NCBI RefSeq assembly: GCF_900110605.1
Contig: NZ_FOFI01000006.1
Coordinates: 1-64,000 of the forward strand
Length of the DNA stretch: 64,000 bases
Direction: 5' to 3'
Source: Epilithonimonas lactis
GTDB lineage: Bacteria; Bacteroidota; Bacteroidia; Flavobacteriales; Weeksellaceae
Positions within the stretch are counted from its first letter, which is position 1, and each line of letters opens with the position of its first letter. Made by a program: the position numbers and the translations under genes. Below, piece after piece: positions 35,641 through 43,810 of the stretch. A model generated the notes under the pieces. It was given only the letters and a program-made list of their open reading frames with translations, was not told where the DNA came from and did not search any database.

Positions 35641-35678
35641 AAAAGATCCTGATGAAAATAAATTCATCAGGATCTTTT
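35641..35678. terminator. Bidirectional Rho-independent terminator between the lipoprotein array and hcp
   Basis: A perfect 16-bp inverted repeat (AAAAGATCCTGATGAA and its complement) encloses a 6-nt loop AATAAA. T runs occur on both strands, so it can stop the + array and the - strand hcp transcript. Confidence 0.92.
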
Positions 35679-35706
35679 ATAAAATTTGGTGTAGGATAAT
35701 TGTAAA

Positions 35707-36114
35707 TTATTTTGCACCTGGCCAGATTCCGTCATATGCCGAATTACCATATTCAATCTTCTCTGCGCTGATCACAAAGCTTACGAACATATTGTCCTCG
35801 TTCAAAGCGTCATAATCTACTTCATGCTGGATCACGTAGCCATTGTCCCATTTCAACGTGGTCAATGTTCCTTCTTCGTGAGATTTGTTGAAGGTCACTT
35901 CACCATTTGTCGGTTTGTATTTTCCGTTCAGTAAGCTTTCCAAGATCCCGGAATCTTCAGTTGCCTCCACGGTGATCTTGATTAGCGCATTAGAAGGGTC
36001 TGATGCTACTCTACCTGATACGTCGGTGTTTCTAGATACACCATAATTAAGTTTTAGGATCTTTTGTTCTGTTCCGCCGTTGAATTTTAAAACAGCTCTT
36101 GAATTGTTTGCCAT
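35707..36114 (-). CDS. hcp: Hcp tube protein TssD
   Basis: 135 aa, no signal peptide, the size of Bacteroidota Hcp. It starts NSRAVLKFNGGTEQKILKLNYGVSRNTD and continues with the ring-forming beta strands (KITVEATEDSGILESLL, VTFNKSHEEGTLTTLKWDNGYV) and an acidic C-terminus. It forms the hexameric inner tube expelled by sheath contraction. It is separated from the tssC operon and has its own upstream signals: a TATCTTTG -7 box at 36172-36179 and the dyad at 36205. It ends at the strong terminator at 35641. Independent, high expression would suit a protein needed in many copies. Confidence 0.92.
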   Translation of the reverse strand: MANNSRAVLKFNGGTEQKILKLNYGVSRNTDVSGRVASDPSNALIKITVEATEDSGILESLLNGKYKPTNGEVTFNKSHEEGTLTTLKWDNGYVIQHEVDYDALNEDNMFVSFVISAEKIEYGNSAYDGIWPGAK

Positions 36115-36171
36115 GATTTCTAAATTTAAAATATTAATATTAAGTGATTTGTTTTCTTGTTTTTAATATAC

Positions 36172-36179
36172 CAAAGATA
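36172..36179 (-). promoter_or_regulatory. Candidate hcp promoter, -7 box TATCTTTG
   Basis: On the - strand TATCTTTG fits the Bacteroidota -7 consensus TAnnTTTG, 57 bp before the hcp start codon. No TTG lies at the usual -33 distance. Instead the dyad begins 25 bp upstream of the box, where an activator would be expected. Confidence 0.6.
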
Positions 36180-36204
36180 GAACCACCAACTTGGAATCTC
36201 TATA

Positions 36205-36217
36205 GTAGAATTACTAC
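36205..36217 (-). promoter_or_regulatory. T6SS dyad element, copy 3 (GTAG-N5-CTAC), upstream of hcp
   Basis: The + strand reads GTAGAATTACTAC, identical to copy 2. It lies 90 bp upstream of the hcp start and 25 bp upstream of its -7 box. It is also 44 bp past the end of the TssQ-like gene, so hcp is the only sensible target. Confidence 0.75.
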
Positions 36218-36261
36218 ACTTTCCCAAATATCAGAAATACAATTTATTCAAATTCAAATAA

Positions 36262-36705
36262 TTATAATGTCGGTGCGGCAGGCAAGGCTTGAAATGACAC
36301 ATCAAATTCTGTGATCAAAAGCTTGTATGACCTTGGAGCCATCAGATAAATGGTCGTAGAATCAGTCTTTCCTTTACTGATCTTCAGATCATAGTCAGAA
36401 ATTATTCTAATAGGAAAACTAAGACTATCGCTCGTCTTTTTGGTGATCTTTCCATCTTTAATTTTGTAGATGTACACCAGTTTATTGTTGATCTTCGGAG
36501 TGCTGACCAACTCGGTCTTATCACTTTTGATGACGAGCAAACTCTTTTCATTCGCTTCTTCGGCGGTCAAGATTCTTTTCTGCTGCTCGTTTCTTTCGTT
36601 TCTGAATAGATCCAAAGAATAATGATCCGGACGCTCATAATCCTTCTTGCAGGAAAGCGGCAAGGAAAGGATGATCATTAAGATGTAAAAGCTAAATATT
36701 CTCAT
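36262..36705 (-). CDS. tssQ: Lipoprotein, probable T6SSiii TssQ
   Basis: 147 aa from the ATG at 36705, chosen because it begins the signal peptide MRIFSFYILMIILSLPLSC (lipobox LPLSC); a longer frame to 36834 would overlap tssC and bury the signal. The mature part has a Lys/Glu-rich helix (NERNEQQKRILTAEEANEK) and beta strands (KTELVSTPKINNKLVYIYKIK). It is the last gene of the operon that also encodes TssO-, P-, R-, B- and C-type proteins. A small outer-membrane lipoprotein in this place fits TssQ, a component of the T6SSiii trans-envelope complex. Identity rests on context and topology. A terminator lies between it and tssC. Confidence 0.6.
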   Translation of the reverse strand: MRIFSFYILMIILSLPLSCKKDYERPDHYSLDLFRNERNEQQKRILTAEEANEKSLLVIKSDKTELVSTPKINNKLVYIYKIKDGKITKKTSDSLSFPIRIISDYDLKISKGKTDSTTIYLMAPRSYKLLITEFDVSFQALPAAPTL

Positions 36706-36720
36706 CTGGACTGTTTTAAT

Positions 36721-36757
36721 AAAAAAGGGAATCCGCAAATCACGTTGCAAATTCCCT
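36721..36757 (-). terminator. Intra-operon terminator between tssC and tssQ
   Basis: On the - strand GGGAATTTGCAACG...TTGCGGATTCCC forms a hairpin: 6-bp outer stem, 2-nt internal mismatches and a 4-bp inner stem. A TTTTTT run follows. It begins 22 bp after the tssC stop and ends 15 bp before the TssQ-like start. Confidence 0.75.
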
Positions 36758-36778
36758 CTGTCATATTTAATAATAAAA

Positions 36779-38143
36779 TTATTCTTGTTGGTACTCAGCG
36801 TCCCATTCGTTTCCATCGTCTCCTTTGTGTCCATCCAGTTTGATTACAAAACTTTTGGTAGGGAAATATGGTGTCATTCTGATATCCAGCCAAACGCGGT
36901 CCTTGTTCACTTTGTCCTGCTCAAACCTAACGATTTTGAATTTCTCGATTAGTTTATCTGGACCTTTGATGCCATCAAGGAAGGTAACGATCTGTCTTCT
37001 TAGATCATCTTCATTTCTTGGATTCCAGTTCTCAAATGCTCTTCTATTAAGGAAATCAAGCAAAACTTTCGTCACATAGTCGAAAACTCGAACCACAGAA
37101 TAAGTTTGCAATCCAATATTATCTCCCGTGAACAGCGTCTTGGCAGAGAATGCCATGATCTTTCCATACTCATTGACCATCGGCACCAATCCCATTTTTT
37201 CGAGCTGTGAGATTTCACTTTTCTTAAGGTCGAATTTCACGGCATCCACTTCGTTGATATTTCCGTGTTTCTTACCTGCAGCCACCTGCGACATCAATGT
37301 TTTGTAGATTTTCCCAGCCATGGATGTAGATGGCGGAAGATCCACATTTTCCTCCTCACCTACTTCTTCGGCTCGCCCACGTCCTACCAGCCAGTTGGTG
37401 GTCATGATCACATTACTTCTGTGAAGCTCGCCACCAGTCAGATTTGCAGAGTGGAAAAGATCTACGACATCATCAGGCTTATCGAGGTTTGCAAAATCCG
37501 TCACGAGCATTACTTTGTTCTCGTTACAGATCTTCGCCCATTTTTCTACCACTTTGTTGGATCCCAAATAACCTGGAATCGCAAGGATAGAATAATTGTC
37601 TCTCAGATCCAGTCTATCATAATTTTGTTTGAATTCATCTGCGATAGCATCGATGAAAAGTGGATTGTCCAGGTCTTTCATTTGTTCCAAGGAAGCATTC
37701 ACGATACTCACATTATCCACTTTGTCGAGTTCTGTATTTTTGAAGAACTGCGCCATCGTACGATAGGCCGTTTCCAGCTGACGAATTTCCGAAAGACTAT
37801 TCTTAAGATTTGTTTTAAGGTTTTTCTCAGCCGAGATTGCTTTGTTCTTGCACGTTTCCGCCATTTCTTCTGCTGTTGCATTATTTTCCAATAATGAGAT
37901 CCAGAGATTCAGCTTTTGGGCAAGATCTTTTCTTTCGGTCTGCTTGTTGGAATCGTTCAGGAAGATCTCTTTACGGGCCTTTCGTGTAGGATTCATATTG
38001 GCAATGCCATCTACAACAGTTTCGATGAAATTGAAGCCGCCAACTTTGTTCAGGTCATTAATTGCTGAGCCTGAGCCTTGTCGGTGGTCTTGCTGTTGTT
38101 GTCGAGCTTGCTGGTTTTGCTGTGCTTGTGGTTTATTATCCAT
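36779..38143 (-). CDS. tssC: Sheath large subunit TssC
   Basis: 454 aa. The N-terminus is Gln-rich and probably flexible (PQAQQNQQARQQQQ), followed by the VipB/TssC core: NYSILAIPGYLGSNKVVEKW, the PSTSMAGKIYKTL region, MAFSAKTLFTGDNIGLQTYSV, and a C-terminal IVRFEQDKVNKDRVWLDIRMTPY strand set that locks onto TssB. With TssB it forms the contractile sheath. It lies 12 bp after tssB. The usual TssC length (~450-490) is kept. Confidence 0.93.
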   Translation of the reverse strand: MDNKPQAQQNQQARQQQQDHRQGSGSAINDLNKVGGFNFIETVVDGIANMNPTRKARKEIFLNDSNKQTERKDLAQKLNLWISLLENNATAEEMAETCKNKAISAEKNLKTNLKNSLSEIRQLETAYRTMAQFFKNTELDKVDNVSIVNASLEQMKDLDNPLFIDAIADEFKQNYDRLDLRDNYSILAIPGYLGSNKVVEKWAKICNENKVMLVTDFANLDKPDDVVDLFHSANLTGGELHRSNVIMTTNWLVGRGRAEEVGEEENVDLPPSTSMAGKIYKTLMSQVAAGKKHGNINEVDAVKFDLKKSEISQLEKMGLVPMVNEYGKIMAFSAKTLFTGDNIGLQTYSVVRVFDYVTKVLLDFLNRRAFENWNPRNEDDLRRQIVTFLDGIKGPDKLIEKFKIVRFEQDKVNKDRVWLDIRMTPYFPTKSFVIKLDGHKGDDGNEWDAEYQQE

Positions 38144-38155
38144 AGTTTATGTTTT

Positions 38156-38674
38156 TTATTTTTCTAATTCTCCTGCAACTTCTTTCAACACTTCTATCAA
38201 GGCATCTTTGGTCTGCGGATTTTCGAGAATATTTTTAAGGATCTTATTATTCTTCAACTGTCGCAATATCTTGTTGTACTGCTCCTGCTCTATGCTCAGG
38301 GTTTTCAGATATTCTGAGTTTTGCGTTAGATTTTTCGGTGTGAAATCTCCCAGTTGCTGGAATCTGAATTCTTCATCCACATAAGTTCCATCTTCGGTCT
38401 CGTGTTGCATGGAGATCGAAGGTTGAAAGTGTTTGAACACATCATCTACGGATTTCAAACCTTTTATAATTTCTGGGATGAAAGGCTCATCCGCCGTCAG
38501 TTGACCTACAATTAGAGATCTGTTCTCTTGGATTTCTTGGATCGCTTCGTTGGCGTCAACTTTTACTTCGTTTCCCCCAACACCATAATTAAACATTGCC
38601 ATATTATCTATTTTTTGTGATTGATTACTTGATTTGTTACTAAAATATTTTAGGATCTTATTAAAAGAAAACAT
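38156..38674 (-). CDS. tssB: Sheath small subunit TssB
   Basis: 172 aa from the ATG at 38674, which overlaps the tssR stop (TAATG) and suggests coupled translation. An alternative ATG at 38602 gives 148 aa starting MAMFNYGVGGNEVKVDANEA, closer to usual TssB length; the 24-residue extension is basic and may be absent in the real protein. The core matches the TssB/VipA family: a FKHFQPSISMQHETEDGTYV stretch, FQQLGDFTPKNL and a helical C-terminus for sheath interlocking. It pairs with TssC immediately downstream. Confidence 0.9.
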   Translation of the reverse strand: MFSFNKILKYFSNKSSNQSQKIDNMAMFNYGVGGNEVKVDANEAIQEIQENRSLIVGQLTADEPFIPEIIKGLKSVDDVFKHFQPSISMQHETEDGTYVDEEFRFQQLGDFTPKNLTQNSEYLKTLSIEQEQYNKILRQLKNNKILKNILENPQTKDALIEVLKEVAGELEK

Positions 38675-41049
38675 TACAGAGATTCTACTGGTTGTGTGGT
38701 CGGCATAAAGTATCTATTAAGCCAATAAAGTTTTTCGCCATTCTGATCGATGATGATCTTGGGATTACTTTTGTTATCCAGCAATCTGTCTGCCAATGTT
38801 TTATATTGTTTGAAATAATTTTTTACCATTTCGTTTGATATGACCTTTGGCTGTTTCCATCCACTTAATTTGAATTTGGAAAGCGTCTCCTCGGACGAGT
38901 TGTCAAATCCTGTACTTATAGCTACCGAATACGCCATAGATTGGCTTCTCAGCTTAGATTTCTCAAATTTCCCGTCGCCTGAATAATGTTTTTTTAACAC
39001 AGACAAATAATTGTTGACCGCCGAGCTCTGGCTGAAAGTTGGACTGAAACTCTGTGTCTCTTTATAAACTTCCTGATAGAATGCTCTCAGCTTATCATAT
39101 TCGGTTTCCGAGAGGAGAATTCCCTTTTCAACTGCAGGATAATTCTCTTTGATGTCATCCGTATAAACACCTTTGGTAAGGAAAGGATTGTTGTACGTCA
39201 ACAATTGCGACGCAGATTCTTTCGGAATGATCGTCGGTGCATCTGCAAATTGATTGCGGAAATCTGGTCTCAAGGTTGTCTTTGAACTTCCAACTGCGGA
39301 TTTGAAATAATTGGTTAAAGAGGTATTGACATTCTTATTATAATCCATGACCTGGACCAATAAACTATCCAGCGATTTCACAAGCAAATTACTGGAATTG
39401 ACTTCGCCTTTTTTAGGATAGACCACAAAACCCTGCGACATACTTGCTTTTGGATAGTCTAAAGAATACATTCCTTCCTCTCCCATTACCAAGTTATAAT
39501 TATTCTTGTCCATGATCATCTTTTGGTCGACAATCTTTTCTTTATCCAATTCCGCAATATTCCTTGCTGTGCTTGTCAGCACATTTTCTGAATAAAGTAC
39601 AAAGTTGTTATAATAATCAGATGAGCCCGATGCAGACTGGAAAAATAGCATTCTCGCTTTCCCAAGTGTCAGGTTTCGCATCGCAGCACTCAGACCGCCA
39701 TAACTTGTAGCAGTAGAACCGACAACGACCACAATATTGGTCTCATCTGGGACTTTGCTTATCATTTCACCACTCGCTTCCAATGCATCCAGCAACGGTT
39801 GTGCTCCAGAACCGCTACAGTTCTGATTGGAAGTTTGAAGGTCGATGAAGGCGTTGATCTCATCAAAATTATTACTTAATGATGATGGTAGAACGTCTTC
39901 TCCGCAAGTATTGTTTTTGTAAAGGACGACACCATATTTTATATTTCTAAAATATTTCAACTGGTCCAATTTCAGCTGGATATCCTGAAAAACAGATTTG
40001 GCAAGTGCTGAGTTTTGCATGTTGTCCCTGCTAATATCCACCGTGAAAACGATATTCAGATTTTTACTTCTATTGGTGATTTCCTTAAATCTATCGTAGT
40101 AGATAGGCTGACCCAAAACATTATAGACAAAATTCTTGCTGTAATCCAAAGCATTGGTGAAGAATTTCGCTTTATGAGATTGGTCCAGTGCTCCCGGCGT
40201 GATGGATACAAGGTTTTCTACCGCGGTCCTGTTTGCCGCGTCGGAAAGTGTAAATTTGGTTTCGGTAACACTTCCGTCAGGTGATTGTTTCGATATCGCC
40301 GAACTATTTTCTGTGGTATAATTAAAATCTGAGGCGATCTTCAAAGCGCTTCTCTCACCCCAATTTGCGATCATATTGGAGCTCACCCAGCCGTAGATAT
40401 CTTTTGAGATACTGTCCAATTTCAAAGATGGCGATTTCCCGATCAGGAATCGATTGTTGGATTCTGATTGTTTGTAGATGTAAACCATTTGGCCAACTGG
40501 CAATTTCTTGTTCGTAGGTTTCGTAAGATCTGGCGATGCAAAGATCAGAACAGAATCATTTTTCAGATATCTTGCGCCATCCTTCAAAACATCGGAATTA
40601 TTGGGCGACAATACCGCTTTTACATTAAAACCATTATCACTTCTCTTCAATGAGTTGGTCCAGAGCAACAATTGGTCTTTGGGGATCCAGCCGTAAGTTT
40701 TCACGGATTTGGATGGTATTTTTTTCATCAAAGCGTCAGGCTCATATTGAGCCACTTTGATCAGATTTTTTGAACGATTTTCCTTAACAACCAAAAGTGG
40801 TTCCAGGAATTTGATCTCTTTCGGAGATTTCTCATCGCCTTTATCCATAAAAACCGAATTATTGGCGCGGTCGGAGATCACGACCCAAGGTTCCGATTTC
40901 CTAGGATAACCATCACTCACTTTCACCTGATCCACATAACCATAAAAGTCTGATTTTGGTGTTTCTTCTGATGGAATCCTAACTTGACATGCGGACAATA
41001 TATAGACAGCTCCTAAGACATAGATAGCATTAGCAAAGTTGTTTTTCAT
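38674..41049 (-). CDS. tssR: T6SSiii periplasmic component TssR (vWA-like)
   Basis: 791 aa. Lipoprotein-type signal (IYVLGAVYILSAC, Cys21). Two SH3-like repeats span ~30-235 (WVVISDRANNSVFMDKGD...YGWIPKDQLLLW and VYIYKQSESNNRF...YGWVSSNMIANW). A von Willebrand A-like domain follows at ~330-500 (LNIVFTVDISRDNM, GVVLYKNNTCGED, NIVVVVGSTATSYGG), and then a helical C-terminus. TssR is one of the T6SSiii-only proteins forming the TssNOPQR trans-envelope complex that replaces TssJLM. The vWA metal-site motif is DxSxD rather than DxSxS. It overlaps tssB by one base and follows tssP by 18 bp. Confidence 0.82.
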   Translation of the reverse strand: MKNNFANAIYVLGAVYILSACQVRIPSEETPKSDFYGYVDQVKVSDGYPRKSEPWVVISDRANNSVFMDKGDEKSPKEIKFLEPLLVVKENRSKNLIKVAQYEPDALMKKIPSKSVKTYGWIPKDQLLLWTNSLKRSDNGFNVKAVLSPNNSDVLKDGARYLKNDSVLIFASPDLTKPTNKKLPVGQMVYIYKQSESNNRFLIGKSPSLKLDSISKDIYGWVSSNMIANWGERSALKIASDFNYTTENSSAISKQSPDGSVTETKFTLSDAANRTAVENLVSITPGALDQSHKAKFFTNALDYSKNFVYNVLGQPIYYDRFKEITNRSKNLNIVFTVDISRDNMQNSALAKSVFQDIQLKLDQLKYFRNIKYGVVLYKNNTCGEDVLPSSLSNNFDEINAFIDLQTSNQNCSGSGAQPLLDALEASGEMISKVPDETNIVVVVGSTATSYGGLSAAMRNLTLGKARMLFFQSASGSSDYYNNFVLYSENVLTSTARNIAELDKEKIVDQKMIMDKNNYNLVMGEEGMYSLDYPKASMSQGFVVYPKKGEVNSSNLLVKSLDSLLVQVMDYNKNVNTSLTNYFKSAVGSSKTTLRPDFRNQFADAPTIIPKESASQLLTYNNPFLTKGVYTDDIKENYPAVEKGILLSETEYDKLRAFYQEVYKETQSFSPTFSQSSAVNNYLSVLKKHYSGDGKFEKSKLRSQSMAYSVAISTGFDNSSEETLSKFKLSGWKQPKVISNEMVKNYFKQYKTLADRLLDNKSNPKIIIDQNGEKLYWLNRYFMPTTQPVESL

Positions 41050-41067
41050 AATTTATTTTTTTAGTTT

Positions 41068-41988
41068 TTATTGCTTGCTTTGTTTTACCTCGACTTTGAT
41101 CACACAGTTTTGATTGGTGTCCAAAGTTGTCTTCACTTCCTGGATACTGTTCTTCTTATCAAACTGCAAACCTGTACAGTAATAATAGAAAGAATTGTTC
41201 TTGTCATTCACATTGACAGAAATATTGTCCTTGCTGCACAGATAGGTATTTAGAAGATAGTTGTAATGCGTATTGAAACTATTGCCATCTGCAATCTGCT
41301 GAAGATGATATTTGAAATCATCATTGATCTTGCTATAAATGTCTGTTACCGTTGGTTCCGCAATCACCTCATCGTCCAATTCTTCATACGCTGGTAGAAT
41401 CTTGATCATATGTTGGATAGGCTCCTGATCAATATCTGTGTATAAAGTGACGATGTAGTTTCCTGGATTTTTGAACGCATAGGTTGCCATCTTTTCTTTA
41501 GCATCGATATTTCCTGTTTCTCCAAATTTCCAAGTGAAATTCTTTGCATCTGGCGAGTTTGCCCGGAAGAAAACATTTTCCAATTGCATTGCCTGACTCG
41601 GTGCGTCGATTGTGCTTGCGATGACCTCTGTAGAAGCCATTTTGGAAACGCCTGAGGAAACCAAAACCGGGAAAGACTTGGTATATTTATTATCGATGAT
41701 CACCGAAACCTGATAGTAGCCTGGTTTTTTGAAGAAGTGAACCCCTTTGTTCTTCTCTGAATTGAAACCGTCTCCAAAATCCCATTTCCTTGTTTTTCCG
41801 AAGGTCGTTTTGTCTTCAAAAGTGAGCGTATCGCCTACGTTGAGAGAGGTAGGATACACGGCCGCCACAATATCATCGGAACTATGGATGACTTTCCGCT
41901 GCAGCCACAAAATAATGATTGCTGCTAAAAGCAAAAGACTTATTACTGCAATAATAATATTCTTCTTGTTTTTTTGGATGTAGTTCAT
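41068..41988 (-). CDS. tssP: T6SSiii inner-membrane PKD protein TssP
   Basis: 306 aa. One N-terminal membrane helix (residues ~10-28) places the rest in the periplasm. Two PKD-type Ig folds follow: TLTFEDKTTFGKTRKWDFGDG...KKPGYYQVSVII (~50-105) and a second with FTWKFGETGNID...FKNPGNYIVTLYT (~138-190). A C-terminal domain has conserved-looking Cys (TYLCSKD, YYYCTG, NQNCVI). This architecture matches TssP of the T6SSiii membrane complex. It lies between a TssO-like gene and tssR, both close (13 and 18 bp). Confidence 0.78.
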   Translation of the reverse strand: MNYIQKNKKNIIIAVISLLLLAAIIILWLQRKVIHSSDDIVAAVYPTSLNVGDTLTFEDKTTFGKTRKWDFGDGFNSEKNKGVHFFKKPGYYQVSVIIDNKYTKSFPVLVSSGVSKMASTEVIASTIDAPSQAMQLENVFFRANSPDAKNFTWKFGETGNIDAKEKMATYAFKNPGNYIVTLYTDIDQEPIQHMIKILPAYEELDDEVIAEPTVTDIYSKINDDFKYHLQQIADGNSFNTHYNYLLNTYLCSKDNISVNVNDKNNSFYYYCTGLQFDKKNSIQEVKTTLDTNQNCVIKVEVKQSKQ

Positions 41989-42001
41989 AATTAATTAGTT
42001 G

Positions 42002-42526
42002 TTAGTTATTTTTCATAAGTAATGCGTTATCTCTTTGCAATTTTTGATTTTTCCGCTCCTTAAAACCGATGGAGCAATCTTCAAACTGTTTGGTGAATAT
42101 TTTGACATTTTCGTTTTTCTTGCTTGCAACGTCTTTGTCTTCCAAATACATCTTGTAGAAGTAAGCGATCTGGGTGTAGGATTGCTTTCTAGGATCGGTG
42201 ATATTGACGGTCTCGAAGATGTTCGCAATGTCATTAATGTAAGCCTGGATCTCATTTTCTTGCAATGGATCGGGATTATCTACAGAAAACTTTTCGATTT
42301 TGACGAAGGTGCTATCTAGCACAGGTTGCGCCACTTTTTGCCGCTCATCGAATTTTGCCTTTTCCTCCAAGGTCTGGATCGCCAAAATATCTGAATTGCT
42401 GAACGGAGATTCTGCACGATACAAAATAACCACAGACAAAAGTATGACCGCAAAGAAAAGCAGTCCCAGCAGGTACAGGAAGTAATATCTTTTCTCTTTA
42501 TTAGAAAGGGTAATGTTAACTTGCAT
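42002..42526 (-). CDS. TssO-like membrane protein, copy b
   Basis: 174 aa with one N-terminal membrane helix (about residues 15-38) after a short basic cytosolic head (NITLSNKEKRYYFLYLLGLL). The periplasmic part is helical (AIQTLEEKAKFDERQKVAQPVLDSTF...EIQAYINDIANIF...YTQIAYFYKMYLEDKD). Topology and position between another TssO-like gene and tssP fit the T6SSiii TssO component. Two such proteins stand in tandem here, so which one is TssO proper cannot be settled by eye; both are likely parts of the membrane complex. Confidence 0.68.
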   Translation of the reverse strand: MQVNITLSNKEKRYYFLYLLGLLFFAVILLSVVILYRAESPFSNSDILAIQTLEEKAKFDERQKVAQPVLDSTFVKIEKFSVDNPDPLQENEIQAYINDIANIFETVNITDPRKQSYTQIAYFYKMYLEDKDVASKKNENVKIFTKQFEDCSIGFKERKNQKLQRDNALLMKNN

Positions 42527-42534
42527 ACTCTAGT

Positions 42535-43068
42535 TTATTTTAATCGTTTCGCTATTTTACCACCAGGTTCCTTGCTTTTCAGCTGAGAATTCATCTTCCC
42601 GACTTTTCCCATGCATTCATTCAAACTTCTGAGTGCATTCTGCTCTTTTGCAGTAATGTTGATCAGCTCATTTTTGAAGACCGTCATCTTACCAATATTT
42701 TTCGTGAGCGTTGCATATTGTTTGAATGCCTTTGCAGTATCGCTTCCCATGATATTCCGGTTGTCCCGAAGATCTTCCAGGATTGAATTTCGAAGGAAAA
42801 TATCATTCTCCACTTTGTTGGAATTAAGCAAAGCCATTTTGTAATAAATGGTATCCATCTTTATCTTCAAAAGTTCATTTCTGCTCAGAACACTTTTGTA
42901 ATCGTTCAGTTCGTTTTGGATCTGCCGTTTTTGAACTTCTGAACTTCTGAAAAATAGAAATACAGTCAAAAAACTTACTGTCAGCAAAACCACAAATGAC
43001 AGTACGAAGCGAAGTATTCCGTTTCTTACATCATCCTTGTTGAGTTTTTTTTGTCCGTGTGAAGCCAT
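42535..43068 (-). CDS. tssO: TssO-like membrane protein, copy a
   Basis: 177 aa from the ATG at 43068 (a TTG at 43077 would add three residues). The cytosolic head HGQKKLNKDDVRNGILRF is followed by one membrane helix (about 21-44) and a long periplasmic coiled coil (VQKRQIQNELNDYKSVLSRNEL..., then ...AFKQYATLTKNIGKMTVFKNEL). This is the expected build of TssO, an inner-membrane component of the T6SSiii envelope complex. It lies 5 bp downstream of the response regulator and 8 bp upstream of the second TssO-like gene. Confidence 0.7.
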   Translation of the reverse strand: MASHGQKKLNKDDVRNGILRFVLSFVVLLTVSFLTVFLFFRSSEVQKRQIQNELNDYKSVLSRNELLKIKMDTIYYKMALLNSNKVENDIFLRNSILEDLRDNRNIMGSDTAKAFKQYATLTKNIGKMTVFKNELINITAKEQNALRSLNECMGKVGKMNSQLKSKEPGGKIAKRLK

Positions 43069-43073
43069 CTTGA

Positions 43074-43745
43074 TCAAATACTTGAGTTATAATATCCATT
43101 TTCCACACAAAATCTAGCAAGATCCAATTTGCTTTTCAAGCCTAGCTTATCGGTAAGTCTTGTGATGTACGTGTCGATCGTTCTCGTACTGAGATTGATC
43201 CTGTCTCCGATTTCTTTGTTACTGAATCCTTCATAGCACAGTTTGATGATATGGATCTCTGTCACATTCAGTTCTTCCTGCTCCTTCTTCTGGCGGTCCA
43301 TGTAATTTTTCACCACTTCTTCCTGCATGGCCCATTCTCTTTTGTAATCCTCATAATTGGAATTACGGCTTAAAATGCAGTTCCGGAGAATATCCTTGAT
43401 CACGATGCTGTTCTTCTGGCAGTAGTAAGTATTGGGAATTTCACTAATTGTAGCGGCAATATCATCCTGATAAGTAGCAGAATAGGTAAGAATTGGAATT
43501 TCCTTGTTTGTCTGGCGGATGTATTTGATTGCTTCTATCCCACTCAGGATCGGCATGAAAAGATTGATGATGAACACATCTTCCTGCTTTCTGTAAAGTC
43601 GGTTGATCAATTCGTTTCCGTTGTTACAATCATTGACTATCGAGAAGAGCGGATTTTCCAGCAGCATCTTTACAAGAAATTGCTTGAAGTAGAAATCATT
43701 TTCGGCGATGGAGAATCTTGTTGCTTTAGTAGTGCTGTTATACAT
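43074..43745 (-). CDS. LuxR-family response regulator with atypical receiver, T6SS operon regulator
   Basis: 223 aa. Receiver-like domain ~8-125 and LuxR-type HTH ~155-215 (LNVTEIHIIKLCYEGFSNKE, then STRTIDTYITRLTDKL). The receiver is unusual: the phospho-accepting Asp is Asn61 (FIINLFMP instead of xxxDxxMP), the acidic pocket reads SIAENDF, but the conserved Lys (CQKNS) is kept. It may therefore act without phosphorylation. It is the first gene of the tssO-to-tssQ operon, 5 bp before tssO, so it is a strong candidate for the regulator of this T6SS and possibly the binder of the GTAG-N5-CTAC dyads. Confidence 0.88.
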   Translation of the reverse strand: MYNSTTKATRFSIAENDFYFKQFLVKMLLENPLFSIVNDCNNGNELINRLYRKQEDVFIINLFMPILSGIEAIKYIRQTNKEIPILTYSATYQDDIAATISEIPNTYYCQKNSIVIKDILRNCILSRNSNYEDYKREWAMQEEVVKNYMDRQKKEQEELNVTEIHIIKLCYEGFSNKEIGDRINLSTRTIDTYITRLTDKLGLKSKLDLARFCVENGYYNSSI

Positions 43746-43810
43746 AATGGAAACTTATCAATGTTATTAATTTTATATAAAATACTAAATGTTCAAATGG
43801 CTTAGCAGCG

